From positions 1 through 9,062 of the forward strand of contig CAMPCG010000100.1 of NCBI GenBank assembly GCA_946644025.1: a stretch of 9,062 nt of DNA, written 5' to 3'. Below are positions 1 to 6,677 of this stretch, in pieces. The notes under the pieces are model-generated. The model was given only the letters and a program-made list of their open reading frames with translations, was not told the DNA's origin and searched no databases. The DNA is from an uncultured Prevotellaceae bacterium (GTDB lineage Bacteria; Bacteroidota; Bacteroidia; Bacteroidales; Bacteroidaceae). A program made the position numbers and the translations under genes. How positions within the stretch are numbered: position 1 is the first letter of the stretch; the number at the start of each line of letters is the position of its first letter.

Positions 1-43
1 TGCGCATTGTTTTTTACGTTGTATGCTCATGTTCGTACTTTTT

Positions 44-68
44 AAAGTAGACTCAATGTGTCTACTTT
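44..68. repeat. Inverted repeat over the symporter stop codon
   Basis: A 9-bp perfect inverted repeat, AAAGTAGAC (44-52) and GTCTACTTT (60-68), with a 7-nt loop. The right arm contains the stop codon of the minus-strand symporter gene (62-64). It could act as a weak terminator for that gene, but no T-run follows on the minus strand (the next bases there are AAAAAG), so a classical intrinsic terminator is not supported. Bases 1-43 hold nothing else that I can recognise. Confidence 0.4.
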
Positions 69-1072
69 TGCGAGACATTCCTTGCCGCCCATATTTCGAG
101 GGAGTTGATGATGTTCTGCCAGAGGACGTAGCAGCCAGCGCCGATGGAGGCCACGGGCGAAAGATACATGTAGGAGACCCAGATGCTCAGTCCGGTGTTT
201 TTCTGGAACAGTGCCTGTCCAGCGTTGATTTCTTCTCCCAGGCGTCGGCCAATGGCCCGGCCTATGACGAACTGCAGGGCGCAGAGCAGCAGCGTGGCCA
301 GCGCAATGGCCGAGAGCAGCGCGGCGGTGGCCTCGCTGTGTACGATGTTCTTCACGGTGATGCCCGTTGTGATGGCCAGCGACACTGCCCAGGTGTAGAA
401 GCTCAGGTTGGGCATGGAGGCGATGCGGCGTGCCAGCAGGGGCAGGCGGTGCTGCACGAGCCACCCCAATGCGAGGGGAAGGAGCAGGACCACGGCCACC
501 TTATAGAGTATGATGAGAAAGGCGGAGAGAAAGTCGGTGTGTACGGTCTGCTCGAGCAGTGGGAACACCAGCGGTATGAGCAGTGCCGAGATGAAGGCCG
601 AGAGCAGCGTGTAGGTGGTCATGGTGGAGATGTTGCCGCCCAGCTTGCCCACCACCACGGGAGCCGCCGCGGCCGAAGGGCCGATGATGCAGGTGAGGAG
701 CGACTCGAAGAGCAGCTTTAGGAACGGGGATGGGACGCCGGGGGGCAGCGGGGATTGCAAATCCCCGTTAAGAGACGGGACGCTGGGGGCGTCTGCTCCT
801 GCCCACCAACAAGCGGCCGTCGCCACGCCCACGAGCAGCAGCTGGGCCACGAGTATGCCGACGTGCCACCGGTGGGGCAGCATCTGACGGAAGTCTACCT
901 TACAGAAGGTGATGAACAATGTGAGAAAGACAAAGAGCGGCAGCAGGAAGTCGAACACGGGAGCCAGCGCTGTTCCGGGACCGTCGAGGGCCGGCACGAA
1001 ATGGAACAGCAGATAGGCCGCCGTGCCCACGGCAATGGCTACCGGCAGCGTCCAGTCCTTCAGGAAACGCAT
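62..1072 (-). CDS. Bile acid:sodium symporter-family (BASS/SBF) membrane transporter
   Basis: A 336-aa polytopic inner-membrane protein, probably a secondary transporter of an organic anion coupled to sodium. The substrate cannot be read from sequence, and many bacterial members do not carry bile acids. About nine to ten hydrophobic segments run through the chain. Family-like stretches are GPSAAAAPVVVGKLGGN (about residues 131-147) and QKNTGLSIWVSYMYLSP (about 280-296), the latter resembling the conserved crossover helix region. The start at 1072 (MRFLKDW) was chosen because it resembles the usual short N-terminus and lies just downstream of a promoter-like element. In-frame starts at 1081 and 1117 are possible, but 1117 lies upstream of that element. 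Residues about 94-115 (APSVPSLNGDLQSPLPPG and onward) form an unusual Pro/Ser-rich loop created by a palindromic in-frame insertion, described separately. It diverges from the ABC ATPase gene. Family assignment is good; function is open. Confidence 0.85.
   Translation of the reverse strand: MRFLKDWTLPVAIAVGTAAYLLFHFVPALDGPGTALAPVFDFLLPLFVFLTLFITFCKVDFRQMLPHRWHVGILVAQLLLVGVATAACWWAGADAPSVPSLNGDLQSPLPPGVPSPFLKLLFESLLTCIIGPSAAAAPVVVGKLGGNISTMTTYTLLSAFISALLIPLVFPLLEQTVHTDFLSAFLIILYKVAVVLLLPLALGWLVQHRLPLLARRIASMPNLSFYTWAVSLAITTGITVKNIVHSEATAALLSAIALATLLLCALQFVIGRAIGRRLGEEINAGQALFQKNTGLSIWVSYMYLSPVASIGAGCYVLWQNIINSLEIWAARNVSQK
732..789. repeat. REP-like palindrome with flanking direct repeats, inside the symporter gene
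   Basis: The 13-mers GGGACGCCGGGGG (732-744) and GGGACGCTGGGGG (777-789) match at 12 of 13 positions and are spaced exactly 45 nt apart, which is in frame. Between them lies a perfect 8-bp palindrome, CGGGGATT (749-756) and AATCCCCG (760-767), with a 3-nt loop. A further overlapping inverted pair is AACGGGGAT (723-731) and ATCCCCGTT (761-769). On the coding (minus) strand the duplication appears as two P-x-V-P-S peptides about 15 residues apart. It looks like a small palindromic insertion or duplication tolerated in a loop of a membrane protein. A mobile origin is inference. Confidence 0.6.
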
Positions 1073-1086
1073 GATGTGCATGGATG

Positions 1087-1118
1087 CAAAAATAGGAATA
1101 AATTGGGAACTGGCCAAG
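1087..1118 (-). promoter_or_regulatory. Putative Bacteroidetes-type promoter of the symporter gene
   Basis: On the minus strand TATTTTTG (1094-1087) matches the Bacteroidetes -7 consensus TAnnTTTG exactly. CTTG (1118-1115), three of four bases of the -33 TTTG box, lies 20 nt upstream, close to the usual spacing. The start codon at 1072 follows 14 nt after the -7 box, so the leader would be very short. The spacing matches that of the promoter at 8798-8829. Confidence 0.5.
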
Positions 1119-1158
1119 AAATGTTGGCGATAAATTCTTTCGTTTTCAGGAAAATATG

Positions 1159-1166
1159 TAATTTTG
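1159..1166 (+). promoter_or_regulatory. Putative -7 box of the ABC ATPase gene
   Basis: TAATTTTG matches the Bacteroidetes -7 consensus TAnnTTTG and lies 28 nt before the ATG at 1195. The expected -33 TTTG is poorly matched (TTCT or TTTC around 1135-1141). It is divergent from the symporter promoter, so both genes would be driven from the same 120-bp spacer. Confidence 0.45.
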
Positions 1167-1194
1167 CGCGCAGATTGCGAGAAAACTTACTGTT

Positions 1195-1893
1195 ATGATT
1201 GAGATTACGAATCTTAGGAAGTCGTTTGGCGAGACGTTGGCCTGCGATATTGAGCATTTTACGGTTGGCGACGGCGAGGTGCTGGGCCTTGTGGGTAACA
1301 ATGGTGCTGGCAAGACGACGCTCTTCCGCCTGATGCTCGACCTGCTGAAGCCCGACGAGGGGCAGGTCAGCCTGGACGGCATCAATCCTTCTGAGAGCGA
1401 GGCGTGGAAGCAGACCACGGCCGCCTTCATCGACGAGGGCTTCCTCATCGACTTCCTCACGCCCGAGGAGTATTTTGCGTTTATCGGGAAGATTAGCGGG
1501 CTGCCGCAGTCTGTCGTCGACGAGCGTCTGCAGCCGCTGGAACACTTCACTGGCGGCGAGGTGCTGGGGCAGAAGAAGCTCATACGCAACCTCTCGGCCG
1601 GCAACAAACAGAAGGTGGGCATCATGGCCGCACTGCTGCAACGTCCGCGTCTGCTGGTGCTCGACGAACCGTTCAACTTCCTCGACCCTACGAGCCAGGT
1701 GACGCTCAAACACACGCTCACCGGCTATGCCGCCGAGACGGGCGCCACGATACTCGTGAGCAGTCACAACCTGCAACACACCGTCGACATCTCCACCCGC
1801 ATAGTCCTGCTGGAGAAGGGACGGATAATACGCGACCTGGCTAACGCGGACGCCTCGGCACGTACAGAACTGGCCGACTATTTCGGACAGTGA
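1195..1893 (+). CDS. ABC transporter ATP-binding protein
   Basis: A 232-aa cytoplasmic ABC ATPase that would hydrolyse ATP to drive a membrane partner. Visible motifs in order: Walker A GNNGAGKT (34-41), a variant signature LSAGNKQK (133-140) in place of LSGGQ, Walker B LLVLDE (153-158), D-loop NFLDP (161-165), and the H-loop histidine in SSHNL (about 191). The length is typical of a single nucleotide-binding domain with no fused permease. The start follows a TAnnTTTG box. No permease gene lies beside it: downstream is the convergent aat and upstream the divergent symporter. It therefore either pairs with a membrane protein encoded elsewhere or has lost its partner. The LSAGN-type signature and full-length domain resemble exporter-type ATPases (CcmA-like class) in Bacteroidetes, but the substrate is unknown. 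Confidence 0.9.
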   Translation: MIEITNLRKSFGETLACDIEHFTVGDGEVLGLVGNNGAGKTTLFRLMLDLLKPDEGQVSLDGINPSESEAWKQTTAAFIDEGFLIDFLTPEEYFAFIGKISGLPQSVVDERLQPLEHFTGGEVLGQKKLIRNLSAGNKQKVGIMAALLQRPRLLVLDEPFNFLDPTSQVTLKHTLTGYAAETGATILVSSHNLQHTVDISTRIVLLEKGRIIRDLANADASARTELADYFGQ

Positions 1894-1917
1894 CGGGCGG
1901 ACGGCGAGTTTCACTGT
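1887..1917. terminator. Possible bidirectional terminator between the ABC gene and aat
   Basis: ACAGTGA (1887-1893) and TCACTGT (1911-1917) form a 7-bp perfect inverted repeat around a 17-nt loop. Each arm carries one of the two converging stop codons (TGA at 1891-1893 on plus, TGA at 1913-1911 on minus). The stem is short and no T-run follows on either strand, so terminator activity is only a possibility. Confidence 0.3.
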
Positions 1918-2615
1918 TTGGGGCTGAGGGGCCCGTCGCTGACACGTCGGGAATGGTGGCGGAGTATCTTCATGTAGTCGTCGTAGGAGATGTGGCGTCC
2001 GCCCATTGAGACGAAGAGCGGCGTCTCGAACTGGCAGTCGATGAAGTGTGCGCCGGCGGCCTCCAAGGCTCTTGCCAGCATGATGAGGGCCAGTTTCGAG
2101 GCGTTGGGTACGAGCGAGAACATGCTCTCGCCGAAGAAGGCGTTGCACAGCGTGACGCCGTAGAGTCCGCCGACGAGCCGGCGGTCTTCATGCTCTGTAG
2201 GCTCCCACACCTCTACGCTGGCGGCATAGCCCATGCGGTGGAGCTGGGTATAGGCCCGGATAATGTCGGGTCCGAGCCAGGCACCGCTCTCGTCGTTGCG
2301 GCCCTGGGCGGTGGAGCAGCCGCTGATGACGCCGTCGAAGTCCTGGTTTACGGTCACCACGTATTTCTGCTGGCGCAGCAGCTGGCGCATGGAGTGGCTG
2401 ACGTGAATCTCGGCGGGGAAGATGACGTAACGGTCGAGCGGGCAGTACCAGTGTGGCTCGCTCTCCATGCTGAAGGCATACCAAGGGAAGAAGCCGTGGC
2501 TGTAGGCCAGCAGCAGACGCTCGGGCGAGAGGTCGCCGCCGACGGCCACCAGCCCGTCGTCCTCGCCCCAGCGCGGATTGGGGAACCACAAGTCTTCGTC
2601 AAGTTGCCAAACCAT
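1911..2615 (-). CDS. aat: Leucyl/phenylalanyl-tRNA--protein transferase
   Basis: A cytoplasmic enzyme that moves Leu or Phe from aminoacyl-tRNA to proteins with N-terminal Lys or Arg, turning them into ClpS substrates. It is 234 aa, the same length as the E. coli enzyme. Family motifs: FPNP (11-14), GGDLSPERLLLAY (26-38), GFFPWY (41-46), the W-CP--R block (56-62), WLGPDIIRAY (113-122), GLYGV (150-154), GESMFS (162-167) with the conserved acidic residue, NASKLAL (171-177), and HISYDDY (208-214). After GESMFS the usual Arg is Leu here, a small departure. A short acidic/basic insertion (EPTEHEDRR) sits before LVGGLYGV. The start gives the standard MVWQLDEDLWFPNP N-terminus. It lies 85 nt after clpA on the same strand, with a 41-bp palindromic repeat in the gap. 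Pathway logic supports co-expression with clpS-clpA. Confidence 0.95.
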   Translation of the reverse strand: MVWQLDEDLWFPNPRWGEDDGLVAVGGDLSPERLLLAYSHGFFPWYAFSMESEPHWYCPLDRYVIFPAEIHVSHSMRQLLRQQKYVVTVNQDFDGVISGCSTAQGRNDESGAWLGPDIIRAYTQLHRMGYAASVEVWEPTEHEDRRLVGGLYGVTLCNAFFGESMFSLVPNASKLALIMLARALEAAGAHFIDCQFETPLFVSMGGRHISYDDYMKILRHHSRRVSDGPLSPKQ

Positions 2616-2640
2616 TGCTGTTTAAATATTATCCTTTTAC

Positions 2641-2681
2641 TTGGCGGTGGCGGCCTCGCAGGCCGCACAATAAACGAAAAG
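2641..2681. repeat. Intergenic palindromic repeat, copy A
   Basis: These 41 bp are identical to 6616-6656. The core is a hairpin with arms GCGGCCT (2650-2656) and AGGCCGC (2660-2666) and a 3-nt loop CGC, followed by ACAATAAACGAAAAG. Similarity continues imperfectly to about 2700 (ATGACG, then TTCACTAT, against ATGACG-GTG-TTTACTAT in copy B), so the element is probably about 60 bp. It fills the clpA-aat spacer, ending at the clpA stop codon (2703-2701). No T-run follows on the minus strand, so it is not a standard terminator. Confidence 0.85.
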
Positions 2682-2700
2682 CATTATGACGTTCACTATG

Positions 2701-4977
2701 CTACTTGCTGATTTTGCTTTTTGTCAGTTTGCCGTTGTCGGCGGCAATGGTGACGGCCCCGCCATTCTTAAGTTCTCCGAAGAGTATTTCGCGCATGAGC
2801 AGAGGCTTGAGCTGACGCGCGATGACGCGGTCCATCTCTCGTGCGCCGTACTCCGGGGTAAAGCCCTCGTTGAGCAGTAGTTCGAAGGCTTTTGGCGTGA
2901 GCGTCATCTTCACCTGTCTGGCGTCGAGCTTTGTGTCCAGCTCGCGCAGTTTCTTCTTCAGTATGAGCGTGGCCATCTGCTTGTCCATGTCGCGGAAGAC
3001 GACGGCCCCCGAGAGTCGGTTGATGAACTCTGGCCTGAAGGTCTTCTTCACCTGCCGCATCATGGCCTCGCCTCGGCTGACGCTGCTGCCAAACCCGATG
3101 CTGCCCTGCGATGCATACTGTGCCCCAGCGTTGGAGGTCATGATGAGCACCACGTTGCGGAAGTCGGCCTTGTGGCCCTTGTTGTCGGTCAGCCGGGCGT
3201 AGTCCATGACCTGCAGCAGTATGTTGTAGATGTCCTGATGGGCCTTCTCTATCTCGTCGAGCAGCAGCACGCAGTTGGGCGTCTTGCGTATGGCGTCGGT
3301 CAGCAGTCCGCCGTCCTCGTAGCCCACGTATCCTGCTGGCGAGCCAATGAGCTTTGCCACGGTGTGCTTCTCGGTGTATTCGCTCATGTCGAATCGCAGC
3401 AGGCTGATGCCCAGCTCGCGGGCCAGCACTCGTGCCACCTCGGTCTTTCCCACCCCTGTGGGGCCTACGAATAGCAGCGATGCCAGTGGCTTGCCGTCGT
3501 CGAGCAGTCCGGCCCTGGACATCTGCACCGCCTCCACCACCTGTCGTATGGCCTCGTCCTGTCCGTATATCTGGGCCAGCAAGCGCTCTGCCAGCGTCTC
3601 CAGCTGCTGGTAGTCGTTCTCCTGTGCCACGGCCAGGGCGTCGACCTTGCAGGTCTTTGCCAGGACTTCGGCGATGTCTGTGGGGGTGATGAGGGGGGAG
3701 TGGGGGGAGTGGGTGTTGTGGGTGGAGTGGGTGTTGTGGGCTTCGTGGTCTATTTCCTTGGCGGCTCCCGCCTCGTCTATCAGGTCGATGGCCTTGTCGG
3801 GCAGGAAGCGGTCGTTGACGTGCTTGGCGCTGGCCTCCACGGCGAAGTCTACGGCCTTGTCGGCGTACTTCACGTGGTGGAACTCCTCGTACCGGGGCTG
3901 CAGCTGGCGCAGTATGTTCTTCGCCTCGTCTATGGTGGGCTCGGCAATGTCAATCTGCTGGAATCGGCGGATCATGCCCTTCGAGCGTGTCAGGTGTCGG
4001 TTGAACTCCTCGTAGGTGGTAGAGCCGATGAAGCGTATGTCGCCGGCCTCCAGGTAGGGTTTCAGCATGTTGGCGGCGTCCATGGCCCCTTCGCCCGTGG
4101 CTCCGGCCCCGACGAGGGTGTGAATCTCGTCGATGTAGACAATGTTCCTTGCCGAGCGCTTCATGCTCTCGGCCTGTATGCCGTCCATGATTTGCTTGAT
4201 GCGGTTCTCGAAGTCGCCGCGGTATTGCGTTCCTGCGAGCAGCGTTCCCATGTCGAGCTGGTATATGCGGCTGCCCTTGAGCTTTTCGGGCACCCTTCCC
4301 TCTTCTATCATTCGCGCCAGCCCCCATACAAGTGCCGTCTTTCCCACGCCTGGCTCGCCCACGTGCAGCGGGTTGTTCTTGTCGCGTCGGCACAGCACTT
4401 GCATGGTGCGTTTCAGCTCCTGGTCACGTCCGATGAGCGGGTTCTGCTTCTCGTAGCAGTCGTTCATGCAGGTGACGAGGTGTCTCCACGCCTCGTCGGG
4501 CAGGAACTCTTCGTCCTGTTCTTCCATATTGTCGGCCGTCTCGAAGGCGCTGATTAGCTGGCTCAGGAACTGTCCCTCGTTGTCACCCAGTGCTTTCTTC
4601 ATCAGGTAGCAGGCCCAGGAGTCTTCCAGGTTCAGTATGCCCATCACCAGCTGGGGGATGTCCACGGCGGTGGCGCTGCTGCTCTCCACTTGGTTGTAGG
4701 CGTAGGCTAAAACCTGTTCCAACTGTTCCGATATATCGGGCTCGCTCTCCTCATCTTCCTCTACCTCGGGCATTCTCTCCCATTGCGCCATCGCTTGGTA
4801 CAGTCTGTTACACAGGAGGTCGGGACGTGTAAAATCGAAAATCACGCCGGCGAAGATGTGGTTGCGCATGATGGCCAGCAGCAGGTGTTCCGGCGTGACG
4901 AACTCGGTCCTGTCCTTCATACTGTATTCCATAGCCATGTGCAGCACTATGGATGCACGTTCGGTCTGTCTTATCAT
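2701..4977 (-). CDS. clpA: ATP-dependent Clp protease ATP-binding subunit ClpA
   Basis: A double-ring AAA+ unfoldase that feeds substrates to ClpP, with N-end-rule substrates handed over by ClpS. It is 758 aa, the length of E. coli ClpA. Order: Clp N-domain (about 1-145); D1 with Walker A GEPGVGKT (207-214) and Walker B VYIDE (280-284); D2 with Walker A GPTGVGKT (505-512) and Walker B LLLDE (571-575); a ClpP-docking loop with IGF (627-629); sensor-2 GAR (711-713). There is no coiled-coil middle domain of the ClpB/ClpC kind, and the first domain, neighbours and IGF loop identify ClpA rather than ClpB. Odd feature: residues about 414-428 are tripeptide repeats (HNT, HST, HNT, HSP, HSP) from a 9-nt minisatellite between D1 and D2. 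It starts 8 nt after the clpS stop, so the two are surely co-transcribed. Confidence 0.96.
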   Translation of the reverse strand: MIRQTERASIVLHMAMEYSMKDRTEFVTPEHLLLAIMRNHIFAGVIFDFTRPDLLCNRLYQAMAQWERMPEVEEDEESEPDISEQLEQVLAYAYNQVESSSATAVDIPQLVMGILNLEDSWACYLMKKALGDNEGQFLSQLISAFETADNMEEQDEEFLPDEAWRHLVTCMNDCYEKQNPLIGRDQELKRTMQVLCRRDKNNPLHVGEPGVGKTALVWGLARMIEEGRVPEKLKGSRIYQLDMGTLLAGTQYRGDFENRIKQIMDGIQAESMKRSARNIVYIDEIHTLVGAGATGEGAMDAANMLKPYLEAGDIRFIGSTTYEEFNRHLTRSKGMIRRFQQIDIAEPTIDEAKNILRQLQPRYEEFHHVKYADKAVDFAVEASAKHVNDRFLPDKAIDLIDEAGAAKEIDHEAHNTHSTHNTHSPHSPLITPTDIAEVLAKTCKVDALAVAQENDYQQLETLAERLLAQIYGQDEAIRQVVEAVQMSRAGLLDDGKPLASLLFVGPTGVGKTEVARVLARELGISLLRFDMSEYTEKHTVAKLIGSPAGYVGYEDGGLLTDAIRKTPNCVLLLDEIEKAHQDIYNILLQVMDYARLTDNKGHKADFRNVVLIMTSNAGAQYASQGSIGFGSSVSRGEAMMRQVKKTFRPEFINRLSGAVVFRDMDKQMATLILKKKLRELDTKLDARQVKMTLTPKAFELLLNEGFTPEYGAREMDRVIARQLKPLLMREILFGELKNGGAVTIAADNGKLTKSKISK
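3693..3737. repeat. In-frame 9-nt minisatellite inside clpA
   Basis: Five consecutive 9-nt units on the plus strand: GGGGGGAGT, GGGGGGAGT, GGGTGTTGT, GGGTGGAGT, GGGTGTTGT. A degenerate sixth follows. At larger scale, 3706-3723 and 3724-3741 are an 18-nt tandem duplication matching at 17 of 18 positions. On the coding strand the units encode HSP, HSP, HNT, HST, HNT (in reverse order). Changes in copy number keep the reading frame. Confidence 0.85.
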
Positions 4978-4985
4978 CCTTTGCT

Positions 4986-5294
4986 TTACTTATCTTCGGG
5001 TTCAACTTTTAGTCGCAGGGGGTAGTTCTCCTCTCGTGCCATGATAGTGGCCTTGTTGGCTTTCGATAGGGCGATGTCGTAGGTGTAGATGCCCACGACG
5101 GCCTTGTCGGAGTGGTGTATCTTCAGCATGAGTGCGTTGGCGTCCTCCTCGCTTTTGAAGAACACCTTTATCAACACTGAAACGACGAACTCCATCGGTG
5201 TGAAGTCGTCGTTGTAGATGATTACCTTGTATCTTCGCGGCTCGCTCAGGTTGGTGCGTTGCCGCTCTTTTATCAGTGACTGTTCTTTTGCCAT
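4986..5294 (-). CDS. clpS: ATP-dependent Clp protease adaptor ClpS
   Basis: A 102-aa adaptor that binds proteins with bulky hydrophobic N-termini (Leu, Phe, Trp, Tyr) and delivers them to ClpA. The N-degron pocket is intact: YNDDFTPMEFV (27-37), including N28, D29, D30, T32 and M34; M56; and the histidine in KIHHSDKA (H60), which corresponds to the pocket His of E. coli ClpS. The extended, charged N-terminal arm (1-20) is what inserts towards the ClpA pore in the family. The later GIYTYDIA (68-75) matches the conserved GxxTxxxA strand. It starts 12 nt after the plug-gene stop and ends 8 nt before clpA, so it sits in a tight operon. Bacteroidetes ClpS proteins tend to have this YNDDFTPMEFV form. 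Confidence 0.95.
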   Translation of the reverse strand: MAKEQSLIKERQRTNLSEPRRYKVIIYNDDFTPMEFVVSVLIKVFFKSEEDANALMLKIHHSDKAVVGIYTYDIALSKANKATIMAREENYPLRLKVEPEDK

Positions 5295-5306
5295 AAGGTG
5301 GGGGAA

Positions 5307-6593
5307 TTAATCTTTGAACACGATTTCCTGGAACCCGAGCAGTCGCCACGAGCGCTCGCCGGTGCCGCGATAGTAGACGTAGGCCTGGTAGCGGTTCTCG
5401 GTCTGGAAGAAGGAGCCCTCCTCGGGCAGCGGGTGCGTGGTGCCGTCGTAGTCCTCGAGCATCAGCATGTAGTTGTAGTAGCCCAGCTTCTGCAGCACGG
5501 TGGCGTTGTAGGTCTTCGTCTGCTCGTCGTACTCCATGACATACTGGCTGGGGTCTTCTGTGGCCCATCGTCCGGCTATGACGACGTTGGCGTCGGCATA
5601 CTCCCTTTGGGGCAGCAGCTGGTAGTGTACGTAGACATAGTCCGACGTCCGGTCTATCTCGTAGTTGTCGCTGTTGCGTTGCAGGGCAGCTCCGTCGGCA
5701 TCCTCGTCGTAGACGTAGCTGCGTCGCTCCTCCACGGGCAGGGGCCATACGTGCCATGTGCGCGACGACTCGTCCCACCGGGTGATGTCGAGACCCATGG
5801 TGGGGTGTGAGGGGTCGAGCACCTCAAACTTGTGGTACTCGTTGCCGGCGTCGAAGATGAGCCCTTTGTTGTGCTCCCATCGCAGCCCCTCGGCCGTGGT
5901 GAAGTCCTGCGGCGGGTTCTCCTTCTGGTTGTCTTCGCGTCCGTTCTGCTGCACGAACACCTGCAGCTGGTCGTCGGGCCGCGTGACGCGCACGGAATTG
6001 TAGTTCACCGTGAGGGCCACCTGCTGGTAGCGTCCGTTCAGCTGCAGGTCGGTGTTTGTCGTCACGCCGAGTCCCACGCTCATCAGCGGCTCTACCACGC
6101 GCAGCTCTATGATGATGACGTCCTGCTGCTCGTCGTCGTCGGTGATGTAGAGCCGGTAGTTGCCGCTCAACTTGGGGCTGCAGTTCCTGTTGGGGAACTG
6201 CAGTCGGTAGTGTGTGTAGAGCGTGGTGGTGTTCACCGAGTTGTCATAGTCCTCGATGGGCACCCCGTTGAATCCTCGCAGCCAGTCGTTCTCGAAGAGT
6301 CCCTCGGTGGGCGTCCAGTCGGGGTTGCAGGGCTCCAGTCGGTAGGTGTAGCGGTGGTATTTGTGCGAGAGCTCGTCGAAGCCTATGGTGAGCACGTCGC
6401 CGCTGCCCAGCTGCAGCACGGGCAGGTCTTCGAAGTCGTTGTTCTTGACCACCTGCAGCCCCTTCACCGTGGGCGAGAGCACCTGGTGCCAGGCCTGTGC
6501 AGTGATAAGTGATAAGTGATAAGTGATAAGTATCGCTATCACACACTTTACCTTCCGAAGAGCAGATTTAACCAAAGTTTCAAAACTAACCAT
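5307..6593 (-). CDS. Type IX secretion system plug protein (DUF5103 family)
   Basis: A 428-aa exported protein of the DUF5103 family. In the family the protein is known as the Plug, which closes the periplasmic side of the SprA translocon of the type IX secretion system. N-terminal signal peptide: basic n-region (KSALRKVK, about 10-17), hydrophobic core CVIAILITYHLSLITA (about 18-33), cleavage probably near AQA-W. The mature part is beta-rich, with Bacteroidetes-typical stretches FDELSHKYHRYTYRLEPC, YTHYRLQFPN, SGNYRLYITDDD and GYYNYMLML, and a Tyr-rich C-terminal half. ATG at 6593 was preferred over the upstream GTG (6602). Part of the signal peptide core is encoded by four units of a 7-nt tandem repeat (6503-6530), so copy-number change would shift frame. 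clpS follows 12 nt downstream. The family call is firm; the secretion role is from the family. Confidence 0.87.
   Translation of the reverse strand: MVSFETLVKSALRKVKCVIAILITYHLSLITAQAWHQVLSPTVKGLQVVKNNDFEDLPVLQLGSGDVLTIGFDELSHKYHRYTYRLEPCNPDWTPTEGLFENDWLRGFNGVPIEDYDNSVNTTTLYTHYRLQFPNRNCSPKLSGNYRLYITDDDEQQDVIIIELRVVEPLMSVGLGVTTNTDLQLNGRYQQVALTVNYNSVRVTRPDDQLQVFVQQNGREDNQKENPPQDFTTAEGLRWEHNKGLIFDAGNEYHKFEVLDPSHPTMGLDITRWDESSRTWHVWPLPVEERRSYVYDEDADGAALQRNSDNYEIDRTSDYVYVHYQLLPQREYADANVVIAGRWATEDPSQYVMEYDEQTKTYNATVLQKLGYYNYMLMLEDYDGTTHPLPEEGSFFQTENRYQAYVYYRGTGERSWRLLGFQEIVFKD
6501..6531. repeat. Heptamer array 1 (TGATAAG x4) inside the plug gene signal sequence
   Basis: Four exact TGATAAG units (6503-6530), flanked by a partial AG and T, within the first 40 codons of the plug gene. 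On the coding strand it reads CTTATCA repeats and encodes the ITYHLSLIT part of the signal peptide. The same heptamer, in the opposite orientation, forms array 2 at 6678-6761. The unit length is not a multiple of three. Confidence 0.9.
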
Positions 6594-6615
6594 ACTTGTC
6601 ACTTATAGCATTTAA

Positions 6616-6656
6616 TTGGCGGTGGCGGCCTCGCAGGCCGCACAATAAACGAAAAG
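6616..6656. repeat. Intergenic palindromic repeat, copy B
   Basis: A 41-bp exact copy of 2641-2681, with hairpin arms at 6625-6631 and 6635-6641 and loop CGC. The weaker similarity continues to about 6674 and stops a few bases before heptamer array 2. It lies between the SPFH gene and the plug gene, upstream of the plug start on the minus strand. Like copy A it occupies the junction between two minus-strand genes. Confidence 0.85.
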
Positions 6657-6677
6657 AATGACGGTGTTTACTATACA

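Noticed and set aside
1060..2148. A 362-residue minus-strand open frame overlapping the ABC ATPase and aat
   Set aside because: It lies opposite the ABC gene, which has all nucleotide-binding motifs, and out of frame with aat. The composition is Arg/Leu-rich shadow coding.
2641..2681. The 41-bp repeat as an intrinsic terminator after clpA
   Set aside because: The stem is followed by no T-run on the minus strand, and an exact copy occurs at another junction, which fits a repeat element better.
5298..6512. Long plus-strand open frames opposite the plug gene
   Set aside because: GC-rich antisense shadows (Val/Leu/Gly-rich) of a gene with clear family matches on the minus strand.
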